NCBI GenBank assembly: GCA_947499615.1
Contig: CANMOP010000013.1
Location: forward strand, 1 to 62,943
DNA: 62,943 bases
Direction of reading: 5' to 3'
DNA from: RH-chloro-G1 sp003670575
Lineage (GTDB): Bacteria; Chloroflexota; Dehalococcoidia; UBA2979
Under the pieces are notes generated by a model. That model was not told where the DNA came from, made no database searches, and saw nothing but the letters and a program-made list of their open reading frames with translations. A program made the position numbers and the translations under genes. Below, in pieces: positions 15,233-24,587 of this stretch (its first letter is position 1; the number at the start of each line of letters is the position of its first letter).

Positions 15233-16807
15233 ACGCCCTCATTTGATGAACTGAATCTCAGCCCCCAGGTACGCGGGGCCATCGCCGCCCTTGGGTACGA
15301 AGAACCGTCGCCAATCCAGGCGCAGACCATCCCCCTGCTCATGCAGGGCCACGATGTGCTGGCGGAGGCCCAGACCGGCACCGGCAAGACCGCGGCGTTC
15401 GCGATCCCAATCGCGGAGCGTGTGGATGTCGCGCGCCGCGTCGTGCAGGCACTGGTCCTGCTGCCCACGCGTGAGCTGGCTATGCAGGTCGCCGAGTCCG
15501 TGTACTCCATCGGCGGCGCACGCGGCGTCACCGTGCTCCCGGTGTACGGCGGCCAGGGCTACGACCGCCAACTGCGCACGCTGCACGCCGGTGTCCACGT
15601 CATCGTGGGCACACCGGGCCGCATCATGGATCACATCCGCCGCGGCACGCTGGACCTGTCCGAAGTGAAGACCGTCATCCTCGATGAGGCGGACGAGATG
15701 CTCGACATGGGCTTCGTCGAGGACATCGAGTTCATCCTCAGCCAGGTGCCCACGGAACGGCAGATCGCGCTGTTCTCCGCGACCGTCCCGCGCCGCATTG
15801 AAGTGCTGGCAGCGAGCTACCTGCGTGCTCCGGAGCGCGTGAAGATCGCTCAGGTCACCCGCACGGCGCCGAACACTCGTCAGTTCTTCGTCGAGGTTCC
15901 ACAGCGCAACAAGCTGGACGCGCTCACGCGCATCCTCGACCTGGAGTCACCGCAGTCGGCGATCATCTTTTGTCGTACCAAGCGCGACGTCGATGAGCTG
16001 GCTGGCCACCTCCAGGCGCGCGGGTACACCACCGCTGCGATCCACGGCGATGTGAACCAGGCGCAGCGCGAGCGGCTCCTCCAGGCCTTCCGCGACCATC
16101 GCGCGGAGATCCTCGTCGCCACCGAGGTCGCGGCACGCGGCCTCGACATCCCCGATGTGACGCATGTCATCAACTACGACATCCCGGATGACGCGGACGC
16201 CTACGTGCACCGCGTAGGCCGCACAGGCCGCATGGGCCGCTCCGGCGAGGCGATCACCCTGGTCACGCCTCGCGAGATTCGACTACTGCAGTCGATCGAG
16301 CGCCAGATCCGCATGAACCTCACGCCGCTCCGTCTCCCCTCCCCCGGCGACATCGCCGCGCGCCGCCGCGAGGCGTTCCGCGAGTCGCTGCGGGAAGTGC
16401 TGGACGCCGGCCCGTCGGCGGCCTACACGCTGCTGGTGGAAGAGATGTCGGAGACCTACGACCCGCTGCAGATTGCCGCTGCCGCCGTCCACCTGGCGTT
16501 CGAGTCCAGCGGTACGCCGCGCCTGACCCCAACGCCAGCAGACGCCGCCACCGACGAGACGGGCATGGTGCGGCTCTATCTGGATCAGGGTCGCCGCAAG
16601 GGGATCCGTCCTCAGGATGTCGTCGGCGCGCTGACCGCGGAGGCGGGCATCAGCGGCAACATGATTGGCGCCATTGAAATGCTGGACGACTTCATCTTCG
16701 TCGACGTGCAGGCTCCGGCGGCCCAATTGGTGTTGGAGCAAGCCGCGACAATCACGTTGCGCGGGCAGGAAGTGCACATCACACCGGCTCGCCCGCGGCG
16801 CCGCTAG
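15233..16807 (+). CDS. DEAD-box ATP-dependent RNA helicase (DeaD/CshA type)
   Basis: About 524 residues. Motifs in order: Q-motif FDELNLSP...PSPIQ, motif I AQTGTGKT, Ia PTRELAMQ, Ib TPGRI, II DEAD, III SAT, IV IIFCRTK, V ARGLD and VI HRVGRTGR. A C-terminal DbpA-type RNA-binding domain (GMVRLYLDQGRRKGIRPQDVV... to the end) anchors it to structured RNA. It unwinds RNA in ribosome assembly or mRNA decay. The frame is open back to 14861 but overlaps the previous gene there and has no family similarity. The start is placed at ACG 15233 from the CGGAGG site; this is uncertain. It is followed 57 bases later by the PIG-L gene. Confidence 0.93.
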   Translation, partial: TPSFDELNLSPQVRGAIAALGYEEPSPIQAQTIPLLMQGHDVLAEAQTGTGKTAAFAIPIAERVDVARRVVQALVLLPTRELAMQVAESVYSIGGARGVTVLPVYGGQGYDRQLRTLHAGVHVIVGTPGRIMDHIRRGTLDLSEVKTVILDEADEMLDMGFVEDIEFILSQVPTERQIALFSATVPRRIEVLAASYLRAPERVKIAQVTRTAPNTRQFFVEVPQRNKLDALTRILDLESPQSAIIFCRTKRDVDELAGHLQARGYTTAAIHGDVNQAQRERLLQAFRDHRAEILVATEVAARGLDIPDVTHVINYDIPDDADAYVHRVGRTGRMGRSGEAITLVTPREIRLLQSIERQIRMNLTPLRLPSPGDIAARRREAFRESLREVLDAGPSAAYTLLVEEMSETYDPLQIAAAAVHLAFESSGTPRLTPTPADAATDETGMVRLYLDQGRRKGIRPQDVVGALTAEAGISGNMIGAIEMLDDFIFVDVQAPAAQLVLEQAATITLRGQEVHITPARPRRR

Positions 16808-16864
16808 CACTGCGCGGGCGGGATGCCCTCGGGCACCACGAGCCGGCTCGATCCAGGAGGACGC

Positions 16865-17734
16865 ATGACTCAATCGAAGAACGTGGTGGGCGTCACGGGG
16901 AAGCGCGTGCTGGCCATCTACGCGCACCCGGATGACGAGGGACAGGTCACCGGCACGCTGGCGGCCTTCCTGGCCGCCGGGAACGCCGTGACACTGATCT
17001 GCACCACGCGCGGTGAAGTCGGCGAGATCAGCGACGCGGCCCTCGCGACGCCGGAGACGCTGGGATACACCCGCGAACTGGAGTTGCGCGCCGCCATGGC
17101 CCAGATCGGGCTCGCCGACGTGCGCTTCCTTCCGTTCTGGGACAGCGGCATGGACGGCACACCGGAGAACGCAGATCCGCGGTGCTTCCACCAGCAGCCA
17201 GCGGACGTCGCGGTGCCTGCGATCCTCTCGATCATGCGCGAGGTGCGTCCGCACTTCGTCTTCACGTGGCAAGCCGACGGCGGGTACGGCCACCCGGACC
17301 ACATCGCCGCGCATCGCCACACCGTGGCGGCGTTCGAGGCGTGCGGTGACGCGACAGCGTATCCCGAAGCAGGCGAGCCGTGGGCGCCGGAGCGTTTGTA
17401 CTGGGGCGCCCGCCTGATGGGCCAATTCGCGACGATCCGCCTGGAGATGGAGCGGCGCGGCCTGCTCCCGGAGCCGTTGGACGATGCAGCACGCACCCGC
17501 ATCGCGGACATGCTGGCAAAGCCGGAGTTGCCCGTCAGCGTCATCGTGGACTGCGCCCACCTCGTGGAAACCAAGCGGCGGGCATCGTCGATGCATCGCA
17601 GCCAGTTCGGCGAGAGCAGCATGTTCGCTCGCATCCCGGAGGATCTGCGCTTGCAGTTCTTCGGGCAGGAGCGCTTCTATCAGGCGCGACCCGAGACGAG
17701 TGACAGCGAGCCGCCACGCACCGACTTCTCCTAA
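16865..17734 (+). CDS. PIG-L/LmbE family deacetylase
   Basis: 289 residues from an ATG right behind AGGAGG. The metal site is AHPDDE (H21, D23, D24), with a second signature GYGHPDHIAAHR. The family removes an acetyl group from GlcNAc-type substrates (GlcNAc-PI, GlcNAc-inositol in mycothiol synthesis, bacillithiol precursors or thiol conjugates). Length and the C-terminal SSMHRSQFGESSMF block resemble MshB/Mca-like enzymes, but no other thiol-biosynthesis gene is nearby, so the substrate is open. It forms an operon with the methyltransferase 15 bases downstream. Confidence 0.85.
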   Translation: MTQSKNVVGVTGKRVLAIYAHPDDEGQVTGTLAAFLAAGNAVTLICTTRGEVGEISDAALATPETLGYTRELELRAAMAQIGLADVRFLPFWDSGMDGTPENADPRCFHQQPADVAVPAILSIMREVRPHFVFTWQADGGYGHPDHIAAHRHTVAAFEACGDATAYPEAGEPWAPERLYWGARLMGQFATIRLEMERRGLLPEPLDDAARTRIADMLAKPELPVSVIVDCAHLVETKRRASSMHRSQFGESSMFARIPEDLRLQFFGQERFYQARPETSDSEPPRTDFS

Positions 17735-17749
17735 CGTACGAGGTTTCAG

Positions 17750-18334
17750 ATGACTGACCCGTCGAACCGCTGGCTGGAGACGCGCAACGTCTCCGGGGAC
17801 TCCTACGACGCGACGTACACACGTCGTGCGGCGGCCGGCGAGGACGTGCACGGGGAAGCCAACTTCGTGCAGCGGTTCGCACCCTCTTCGGTGCTGGACG
17901 CCGGCTGCGGCACCGGTCGCGTGGGGCGCGAACTCGCCCGCCGAGGTGTGGACGTCGTCGGCATCGATATCGACCCGGAGATGCTCGGCACTGCGCGACG
18001 CACGACTCCGGATCTGGACTGGCGCCTCGCCGACCTCGCAACCGTGGAGTTGTCGCGCGCATTCGATGTCGTGGTACTCGCCGGCAACGTCATGATCTTC
18101 CTCACGCCGGGGACCGAGGGTGCCGTACTGGCAAATCTCGCTCGGCACCTGCACCCGGGCGGGCGGCTGATCGCGGGCTTTCAACTCGCACCCGATCGCC
18201 TGCCCATCGCGCGGTACGACGCGCTGGCGGCGGATGCCGGCCTTCAACCGCTGGAACGCTGGTCCACATGGGACGGCGATGCGTGGACCGAGAGCAGCAC
18301 GTACGCCGTCTCGGTGCACCAGCGTCCGAGCTAG
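17750..18334 (+). CDS. SAM-dependent class I methyltransferase
   Basis: 194 residues. SAM motif I is VLDAGCGTGRVGREL, motif II acidic residue is in GIDIDPEML, and VVLAGNVMIFL is the motif IV region. It resembles Methyltransf_25/11 proteins; the substrate is unknown. It starts 15 bases after the PIG-L gene, so the two are probably translated from one message. Confidence 0.8.
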   Translation: MTDPSNRWLETRNVSGDSYDATYTRRAAAGEDVHGEANFVQRFAPSSVLDAGCGTGRVGRELARRGVDVVGIDIDPEMLGTARRTTPDLDWRLADLATVELSRAFDVVVLAGNVMIFLTPGTEGAVLANLARHLHPGGRLIAGFQLAPDRLPIARYDALAADAGLQPLERWSTWDGDAWTESSTYAVSVHQRPS

Positions 18335-18450
18335 CCACGAGCCGAGCCGCCGTCGGTGCCTCGGCGTGACGCCTCGCGACTTGTCGTAGACTGCGCACGA
18401 CCAGCGACGCAACGACCGGCGCCGCGTCCACCCGGGCGAAGGAGACAGCA

Positions 18451-18849
18451 ATGCCACTGACCAACGAGGTAGCCCGACGCATGATCGCCGCCAGCCAGCA
18501 GAAGGCGCGCGAACTCGGCGTCACCGTTTCCACCGCCATCGTGGATGCCGAGGGCCGGCTGTTCACCTTCGAGCGGATGGAGGGCTCTCGCTGGATCTCC
18601 GTGGAGGTCTCGCAGGCCAAGGCGTACACCGGCGCGCTGCTGGGCCGCGACGGACCGGAACTGGCGCAGATGGCGCCCGCTTCGCTTGCGGCGTTGTCCA
18701 CGATGCACCACCACGCACTGATGCCGAACGGCAGTGTCACCACGCTCCGCGAGGATGGAGTACTGATCGCCGGCATCGGCTGCAGCGGCGCTACGGACGA
18801 ACAGGACGGCGAGTGCGCGCACGCCGCTCGCGACGCCTACTCGGCGTAA
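18451..18849 (+). CDS. GlcG/HbpS-family heme-binding-like protein (DUF336)
   Basis: 132 residues, start behind GAAGGAGA. The family pattern is a VSTAIVDAEGRLFTFERMEG strand-turn and a C-terminal GVLIAGIGCSGATDEQDGECA loop in place of the common GGxGVSGA. HbpS/GlcG proteins bind heme or cobalamin or act as accessory proteins near oxidoreductases. No gene around it fixes the role. No signal peptide is visible. Confidence 0.75.
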   Translation: MPLTNEVARRMIAASQQKARELGVTVSTAIVDAEGRLFTFERMEGSRWISVEVSQAKAYTGALLGRDGPELAQMAPASLAALSTMHHHALMPNGSVTTLREDGVLIAGIGCSGATDEQDGECAHAARDAYSA

Positions 18850-18980
18850 GCCTCCGACCGGCCTCAGCCTGCGCGTGGTGGTTCGCTCGCGCGTGTCGGC
18901 GGGCGCGACTCCACGCGCTCGAGGCGGGCCCGGTGGTGCAGCTCCGGCGCAGACATCGCGCCGAGCAAAGTGAGCCGAGC

Positions 18981-19499
18981 ATGACGCCCACCTGGCACGA
19001 GTACGTCACGCTCGACGACTCATCGCTGCTGGCACAGTGCGAGTTCGACCGGTTTCGTGCCAGCGGTCCCGGCGGCCAGAAGCGCAACAAGACGGAGTCC
19101 GCCGTCCGTCTCCGGCACACACCCACCGCGTTGCAGGGCGAAGCGAACGAATCGCGCTCCCAGCATGAGAACCGCGCCAGCGCTTTGCGACGACTCCGGT
19201 TGACGATCGCGCTGACGCTGCGCGCGCCGCTCGACCTCGAGACCTACGCACCGTCGCCGACGTTGGCAGCAGCGCTGCGTACACCGCCGGGTCGCCGCGC
19301 GCCGAGCCTGCTCCCCGCGCTCGCCGAACTGTTCGATGTGTTCGAGGCGTGCGAGTGGCGCATTAGCGACGCCGCGACCGCCCTCGGCGTGAGCACTGCG
19401 GCCATCTCGCGGTTGTTACTGCTCGATGATCACGTCTGGCGCGCGGCAGCGGGACGACGGCAGGCACTCGGCATGCCCCCGCTACGCGCACAGCAGTGA
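18981..19499 (+). CDS. Peptide-chain-release-factor-like protein with GGQ motif
   Basis: 172 residues with the catalytic loop ASGPGGQKRNKTES and the following VRLRH strand, as in RF1/2 domain 3, ArfB and RF-H. It has no codon-recognition domains. The C-terminal half ends in a small helical segment (ISDAATALGVSTAAISRLL) that looks like a helix-turn-helix. It probably hydrolyses peptidyl-tRNA on stalled or damaged ribosomes. The basic C-terminal tail of ArfB is absent, so it may be recruited differently. It is convergent with the following MFS gene. Confidence 0.8.
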   Translation: MTPTWHEYVTLDDSSLLAQCEFDRFRASGPGGQKRNKTESAVRLRHTPTALQGEANESRSQHENRASALRRLRLTIALTLRAPLDLETYAPSPTLAAALRTPPGRRAPSLLPALAELFDVFEACEWRISDAATALGVSTAAISRLLLLDDHVWRAAAGRRQALGMPPLRAQQ

Positions 19500-19515
19500 C
19501 GCGCCCGCGCGAGAC

Positions 19516-20820
19516 CTAGCGTCCGCCGCTGCGCTCATCGCCCGCTCCCGGCTCGAAGGGTCGCCGCAATCGTGACGCGCCGAGGAAGATCACTGCGGCC
19601 GCAGCGAACGTGCCGGTGAACATCAGCAGCGCCAGGTCGTACGACTTGGTCGCGTCGTAGATCGCGCCGGCGATCGTGGGACTCAGGATCTGACCGATGG
19701 TCTCGACGACCACGACAGCGCCGAGGATCGTCGCGAAGTTGGCGACACCGAACGCACGCGTCAGCAGCAGCGCCTCCACCATCGGGCCGCCGGCGGTGCC
19801 CACCACCCAGAGCACGAGGAACATCGCGATCGCCGTCGGACTCGTACTCACCGAGAGCGTCACCATCGCCACTAGGAGCGTCAGCGCGAGGCCGACCACC
19901 ACGTACTCGAATCGTGAGATGCGGTCGGCGATCACACCCACCAACAGCCGCGTCCCGATGCTGAGCGCGGCCGTCGCGGAAACGATCGATGTCGCGGCCC
20001 GCCTCGACAATCCGATCGACTCGTAGAACGGCACCTGGTGCACCAGCCACCCGAACATGCCGTAGAAGAAGAGCATGAACCCGAACGCCAGCGCCCAGAA
20101 CAGCGGCGAGCGAAGCGCCTGAGGGAGCGTCACGCCCTCGATCGGCCGAGGCGTGGAGGCTCGACCATCGGCGTCCTGCGCGCCGTCGGGCGAGACGCCC
20201 ATCTCCGCCGGCGTGTTGCGGACGATGAACAGCCCGATGGGCAGGAACACCACCGCGACGGCAATCCCCGAGGCGACCAGCGTCGCCCGCCAGCCGAGCG
20301 TCTCCATCACCAACCCCACCAATGGCAGCACAATGAACCCGCCGAGCGAGAACCCGGTGCCGAGAATACTGACCGCGATCCCTCGACGCCGGTCGAACCA
20401 TCGCGAGATCAGCGCCATGAACGGGATGAAGAACATCAACTGGCGCACCACCGCGTTCAGCGCGGAGTACGCGTACCACTGCCAGAGCGAGTTGGTCGTC
20501 GCCAGCAGCAGGTACGTCAGCGCCGTGAGTACGGTACCGACGAGGATCGCGGTGCGCGGACCGCGAGCATCAATGAAGCGCCCGATCAGCGGCCCTGAAA
20601 GTCCGCTCACCAACAGCGCCGAGGAGAACCCGAGCGACACCTCGGCGCGGGTCCAGCCGAACTCCTGCTCCAGCGGCTGCACGTAGAACCCGAATGCCCA
20701 GAACGACACCCCGGATCCGAATGCCATCGCGGTGACGGAAGCGGCCAGCAACCACCAGCCGTAGTAGACATGGCGACGCCCGGATAACACCTCAGCAACG
20801 GCGGCCAATGGCATCGCCAC
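19516..20820 (-). CDS. MFS transporter (monocarboxylate/oxalate-formate type)
   Basis: 434 residues with twelve predicted spans. It starts with a GTG (20820) or an ATG two codons later (20814) behind AAGGG. YYGWWLLAASVTAMAFGSGVSFWAFGFYVQPL is the N-terminal pattern of the OxlT/MCT branch, with GRFIDARGPR as the loop 2-3 motif. It is likely a carboxylate carrier and would suit a CoA-dependent acid degrader. It resembles the carrier at 23228-24535 in type. Confidence 0.85.
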   Translation of the reverse strand: MAMPLAAVAEVLSGRRHVYYGWWLLAASVTAMAFGSGVSFWAFGFYVQPLEQEFGWTRAEVSLGFSSALLVSGLSGPLIGRFIDARGPRTAILVGTVLTALTYLLLATTNSLWQWYAYSALNAVVRQLMFFIPFMALISRWFDRRRGIAVSILGTGFSLGGFIVLPLVGLVMETLGWRATLVASGIAVAVVFLPIGLFIVRNTPAEMGVSPDGAQDADGRASTPRPIEGVTLPQALRSPLFWALAFGFMLFFYGMFGWLVHQVPFYESIGLSRRAATSIVSATAALSIGTRLLVGVIADRISRFEYVVVGLALTLLVAMVTLSVSTSPTAIAMFLVLWVVGTAGGPMVEALLLTRAFGVANFATILGAVVVVETIGQILSPTIAGAIYDATKSYDLALLMFTGTFAAAAVIFLGASRLRRPFEPGAGDERSGGR

Positions 20821-20961
20821 GCGGAAACCCTTCGCTCACAACCTGTGGCAGTGGTGCCAACGGTACGCCCTGCGCGCCAACACCGTGCTGCAACGAGCCA
20901 GCGACCGCGGCCGAGCCGCACTCGACCCCGGGGCAACGGCCCACGCGCTGCTAACGCATCG

Positions 20962-21624
20962 CTACGGAGCGGTGGCCGCCGGCGGTGGGTAGCCCAGCTG
21001 GCTCATCATCTGCTGGAACGCCTCGTACGGCTGGGCGCCGACGATCGCGTACTGCTGGTTAAAGATGATCGTGGGAACGGCGGTCACGCCAATCTGGCGC
21101 ATCAACGCGATCTCCTCGTCGACGGCCGCCTCGTACTGCCGAGAGGTCAGCGCCGCGCGCAACGCCTCGGCGTCCATCCCGGCCTCGGCACCGAGGCGCA
21201 CCAGCACCTCCAGGTTGCCGATGTCCTCCAGCGTCTCGAAGTGCGCGCGGTACAGCGCGTGATGCAACTCCTCCGCGCGCTCGAACTCCTGCTCCTGCGC
21301 GTAGAGCCCCGCTTCCAGCGCAAGGTGCGAGTTCGGCCGAAACGTCCGACCACGTGCGAAGTGCAGTCCCGCTTCGAGGGCGCGCTGCTCCACCGGCGAG
21401 AGTGGATCGCCCGGCTGCTGGCGCGGCTCGGTGACCCGCCCCTCCGGCGGCACCGAGGGGTCCAGCAGGTACGGCGCCCAACTCACCTGCACCGGGTACT
21501 CGCGCTCCAGCCGCTCCACCTCGGTCAGTCCGACGTAGCACCACGGGCATACGAAGTCAGAGACCACGATCACGGATATCGGTTCCACGCCGCTCTCGGC
21601 GGGATTCACGCTGGTCGAGGTCAT
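20962..21624 (-). CDS. DsbA-family/FrnE-like thioredoxin-fold oxidoreductase
   Basis: 220 residues, cytoplasmic (no signal). The active site is VCPWCY after VSDF, the cis-Pro loop is TAVPTIIF and a helical insert lies between them, as in FrnE and 2-hydroxychromene-2-carboxylate isomerase relatives. It is a thiol-disulfide exchanger or a glutathione-like-dependent isomerase. Ribosome site GAGAGG. It starts 56 bases after the CoA-binding ligase gene on the same strand. Confidence 0.85.
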   Translation of the reverse strand: MTSTSVNPAESGVEPISVIVVSDFVCPWCYVGLTEVERLEREYPVQVSWAPYLLDPSVPPEGRVTEPRQQPGDPLSPVEQRALEAGLHFARGRTFRPNSHLALEAGLYAQEQEFERAEELHHALYRAHFETLEDIGNLEVLVRLGAEAGMDAEALRAALTSRQYEAAVDEEIALMRQIGVTAVPTIIFNQQYAIVGAQPYEAFQQMMSQLGYPPPAATAP

Positions 21625-21680
21625 CGCCCGCTGCCTCTCAGGTAGACTCTTATGTCACTCGACCATGCACGAACGGCTCG

Positions 21681-23123
21681 CTACTTGGCAGTGCGCTCCG
21701 CTCGCGTGGCGTAGTACCGCTCGGCGCGCGAGTAGGCGCCCGCCGCGCGGTCGAACGACGGGTAGACGGGGTAGCCACGCTCGATCAGCGCGGAGCGAAC
21801 GAGGTTGTATCCCTCCGGGTTCGTGCCGGGGTGCACCACCATCAGCAGCGGCTTCTGCCAGCTGTTCGCGCGCCACGCGTCGATGGTGTCGAGGGTACGC
21901 GTCAGGCGCTCCGGATCGGTGCGACCACCGGGACCACCCACACCGAGCTCGTAGATCGCCGCGTCCAGGTTCCCGTCCTCGCTGAGGATGTCGAGAATCT
22001 TCTGCAGGTTGTTCTCGGAACCGCGCGCAGAGGTCGGGGCGATGGTGCCGCCCATGTCGAACGGGTTGAAGTACGACCCGCCGATGACGTTGAAGAACTC
22101 CTTCAAGCGGTCGTACGAGGCATCGGACAGCCTCGGCATCTGGAGACCGGCGCGGCCGGCGGAGTCCGAGACTGCGACGGACTGGCCGCCCGAACCCGCG
22201 AGCAGCGCCATGCGGCGACCGATAGCCGGCGGGCACTTCACGAGCACCGCCATCGTGTCAATCAACTCATCGCGTGTGACGACGGGGATCGCGCCGGACT
22301 GACGCACCATCGCGTCCCACAGCGCCTGCGGCGTGGCGAGCGAGGTGGTGTGCGTGCGTGCGGCGCTGGCGCCGTTGTCCGTGGAGCCACCCTTGAAGAT
22401 GACCACAGGCTTGTGCTTCGTTACCTCGCGCAGGCCCTCGAAGAACCGCCGCCCGTCACGCGGGCCTTCGATGTAGATGCCGATGTACTGCGTGTCGTCG
22501 TCCTGTGCGAGGTACTCGATGTAGTCGGCCTCGTTCAGGATGGCGGCGTTGCCCATGGAGATGGTGCGCGTGATCTCCAGCCCAGCGTACTGGCCATCGT
22601 TGGTGAGCCCGCCCGCGTGCGAGCCGGACTGCGACATGAAGGAGACGTTGCCGCCCTCCGCGTGCTGCATCTCCGAGCCGAAGCGAATCCCCAGGCGGCG
22701 ATTGTAGATGCCCATGCAGTTGGGCCCGACGATCGGCATGCCGGCGTCATTCGCCATCTTCACGATGCGCGCCTGCAGCTCGATGCCGAGCTCCTCCTGC
22801 GTCTCCGCGAAGCCGGCGGTGTACATCGCGATGCCGCCGACGTTGCGCGTGACGGCATCCGCGACGATGCGCGGCACGACTTGACGAGGCACTGCGCAAA
22901 TCAGCAAGTCGATCTCACCAGGCACATCGGCGAGCGAGAGAAAGTTTCGGAACCCGCGCTCCTCGATGCCCTTGATCTCGTTCGGGTCGAGCTGCACGGA
23001 GTAGAGCTCGCCGGGGAACTCCTTCTGGTTGGTGAGCCACTGGTAGTTCGGGCCCTTGTCGCCCACGACGACGACGGTGCGCGGGTTCAGCGTGCGGTGG
23101 AGGCGTCCCTGGTCGACCGGCAT
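21681..23123 (-). CDS. CoA-binding acyl-CoA synthetase (NDP-forming) alpha-type subunit
   Basis: 480 residues from an ATG behind AAGGAG. It contains a CoA-binding Rossmann domain (TVVVVGDKGPNYQWL; VPRQVVPRIVADAV) and a succinyl-CoA-ligase-like domain with RTHTTSLATPQ. The latter aligns with the SHTGxLAG phosphohistidine motif of ADP-forming acetyl-CoA synthetase. The ATP-grasp domain is absent and no beta-subunit gene is seen in the window. A partner encoded elsewhere, or a non-canonical role, is therefore required. Neighbouring MFS and SDR genes on the same strand suggest a shared acid-activation pathway. Confidence 0.8.
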   Translation of the reverse strand: MPVDQGRLHRTLNPRTVVVVGDKGPNYQWLTNQKEFPGELYSVQLDPNEIKGIEERGFRNFLSLADVPGEIDLLICAVPRQVVPRIVADAVTRNVGGIAMYTAGFAETQEELGIELQARIVKMANDAGMPIVGPNCMGIYNRRLGIRFGSEMQHAEGGNVSFMSQSGSHAGGLTNDGQYAGLEITRTISMGNAAILNEADYIEYLAQDDDTQYIGIYIEGPRDGRRFFEGLREVTKHKPVVIFKGGSTDNGASAARTHTTSLATPQALWDAMVRQSGAIPVVTRDELIDTMAVLVKCPPAIGRRMALLAGSGGQSVAVSDSAGRAGLQMPRLSDASYDRLKEFFNVIGGSYFNPFDMGGTIAPTSARGSENNLQKILDILSEDGNLDAAIYELGVGGPGGRTDPERLTRTLDTIDAWRANSWQKPLLMVVHPGTNPEGYNLVRSALIERGYPVYPSFDRAAGAYSRAERYYATRAERTAK

Positions 23124-23227
23124 TCGTGGCTCCTTCGTACATTCATCTCGGCACGCTCGCCTGGGCGTGACGCGCTGCATCATAACGCGCGCGTTAGGCT
23201 CCGGGGGGATCGATACCCGATCCGAAC

Positions 23228-24535
23228 CTACGCGTGTGACCGCGTCGCCTGCGCCTCGGTTGCGGCGCCCTCGGCGGCCGCATGCTCACGCCACTGCTTC
23301 CGCAGCGCCTCCGGTGGGCGCTCGACCAGCACGGCGACCAGCCCGGCTCCCGCGACGGCCGAGGCCAACAACCAGCCAGCCGTGTAGAACCCTGTGCGGT
23401 CCACCACGAAGCCGACAACCAACGGCCCGAGGCCGGACCCGATGGTGCGGATGAACGTCACCAGCCCATTCAAGGTCCCGAAGTACTTCGTGCCATAGGT
23501 GTCCGCGATCATCGCAGCGCGCACCGGCACGGTCCCGCCGAATCCGGGCCCCAGCAGCAGCAGTACCGCAAACGCCTCCCAGATGGTGTGCACGAACGGC
23601 AGCAGCGCCAACCCCACGGCGATCATCGCCGTGCACGTCGCCATCATCAGCCGCTTGCTGTAGCGATCCGCGAGGAATCCGAACCCCAGCCGCCCGAGCA
23701 CCGAGGACAGCGCGTAGAACGCGACGCTCGATGCCGCGGCCGGCCCGGGGATGCCGATCGACTGGAGGAACGGGATCTGCAGCACGGTCACCGTCGCGGT
23801 GCCGAAGGAGATGCCCGCGAGCCCGAACGTCAGCATAGCGAAGGAGGGGGTCCACACGGCCTGCCGGACGGGGATGCCCCAGCGTGGCGTCGCAGCAATC
23901 GGCACGCCATCGGCGGTGCGCGCCTGGGGCAATCCATCCATCGGCTGCGGGTGGTCCACCGGGCGGAACCGCGTGGTGAATGCGGGGATCACACCGGCCA
24001 CAAGGAGCACGAGCGCCTCGATGCGGAGCGCGCCCCGCCAGCCCAGCACGTCGACCATCACAGCGATCGGCACCACCATCACGCCGGCCAGCCCGCCACC
24101 GATGGTCATCAGCGCCAGCGCCCGCGCGCGGCGGCGCTCGAACCACGTCGTAACCGCCGCCATGCCCACGGGCCCGCCGACGCTGCTCGCGCCGACGGAG
24201 ACCAGCAGCATCGCTGCGTAGAACTGCCAGAGGCTGTGGATAAACGACATCCCGAAGACGGCACCCGAGAGAATGAGCACACCGAGGGCCACCGTGCGCT
24301 GCGGCCCCCATCGGTCGTTGATCACGCCAACGAATGGCGCGGCGATCCCGCTTGCCTCCTGGCGCAGCGAGAACGCGAAGGCCGTTGCGGCCACGCCCCA
24401 CCCGAACTCCGCACGCAGCGGCAGGAAGATGGTGCCGAAGCCGTAGTTGATCGCGCCGGAGGTCAGCGTGATGTAGAACGCCGACGCCGCGACGACCAGC
24501 CAACCCTCGTAGACATTGGGAAACAACCGGCGCAT
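23228..24535 (-). CDS. MFS transporter (monocarboxylate/oxalate-formate type)
   Basis: 435 residues with twelve spans. The ATG at 24535 has AGGAGG seven bases upstream, and the family N-terminus VYEGWLVVAASAFYITLTSGAINYGFGTIF begins there. Loop 2-3 motif: GVINDRWGPQR. It is likely a carboxylate or aromatic-acid carrier. It sits between the SDR and CoA-ligase genes on the minus strand, but two hairpins separate it from the SDR gene. Confidence 0.85.
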   Translation of the reverse strand: MRRLFPNVYEGWLVVAASAFYITLTSGAINYGFGTIFLPLRAEFGWGVAATAFAFSLRQEASGIAAPFVGVINDRWGPQRTVALGVLILSGAVFGMSFIHSLWQFYAAMLLVSVGASSVGGPVGMAAVTTWFERRRARALALMTIGGGLAGVMVVPIAVMVDVLGWRGALRIEALVLLVAGVIPAFTTRFRPVDHPQPMDGLPQARTADGVPIAATPRWGIPVRQAVWTPSFAMLTFGLAGISFGTATVTVLQIPFLQSIGIPGPAAASSVAFYALSSVLGRLGFGFLADRYSKRLMMATCTAMIAVGLALLPFVHTIWEAFAVLLLLGPGFGGTVPVRAAMIADTYGTKYFGTLNGLVTFIRTIGSGLGPLVVGFVVDRTGFYTAGWLLASAVAGAGLVAVLVERPPEALRKQWREHAAAEGAATEAQATRSHA

Positions 24536-24587
24536 GCGACCTCCTGGCGAGCGGGCGAGACGCAGCACCCGCGGGCGTCGCTGACTG

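Noticed and set aside
16283..18457. Very long minus-strand open frame across the helicase, PIG-L and methyltransferase genes
   Set aside because: Arg/His-rich composition without motifs, opposite three well-defined plus-strand genes; a codon-bias shadow.
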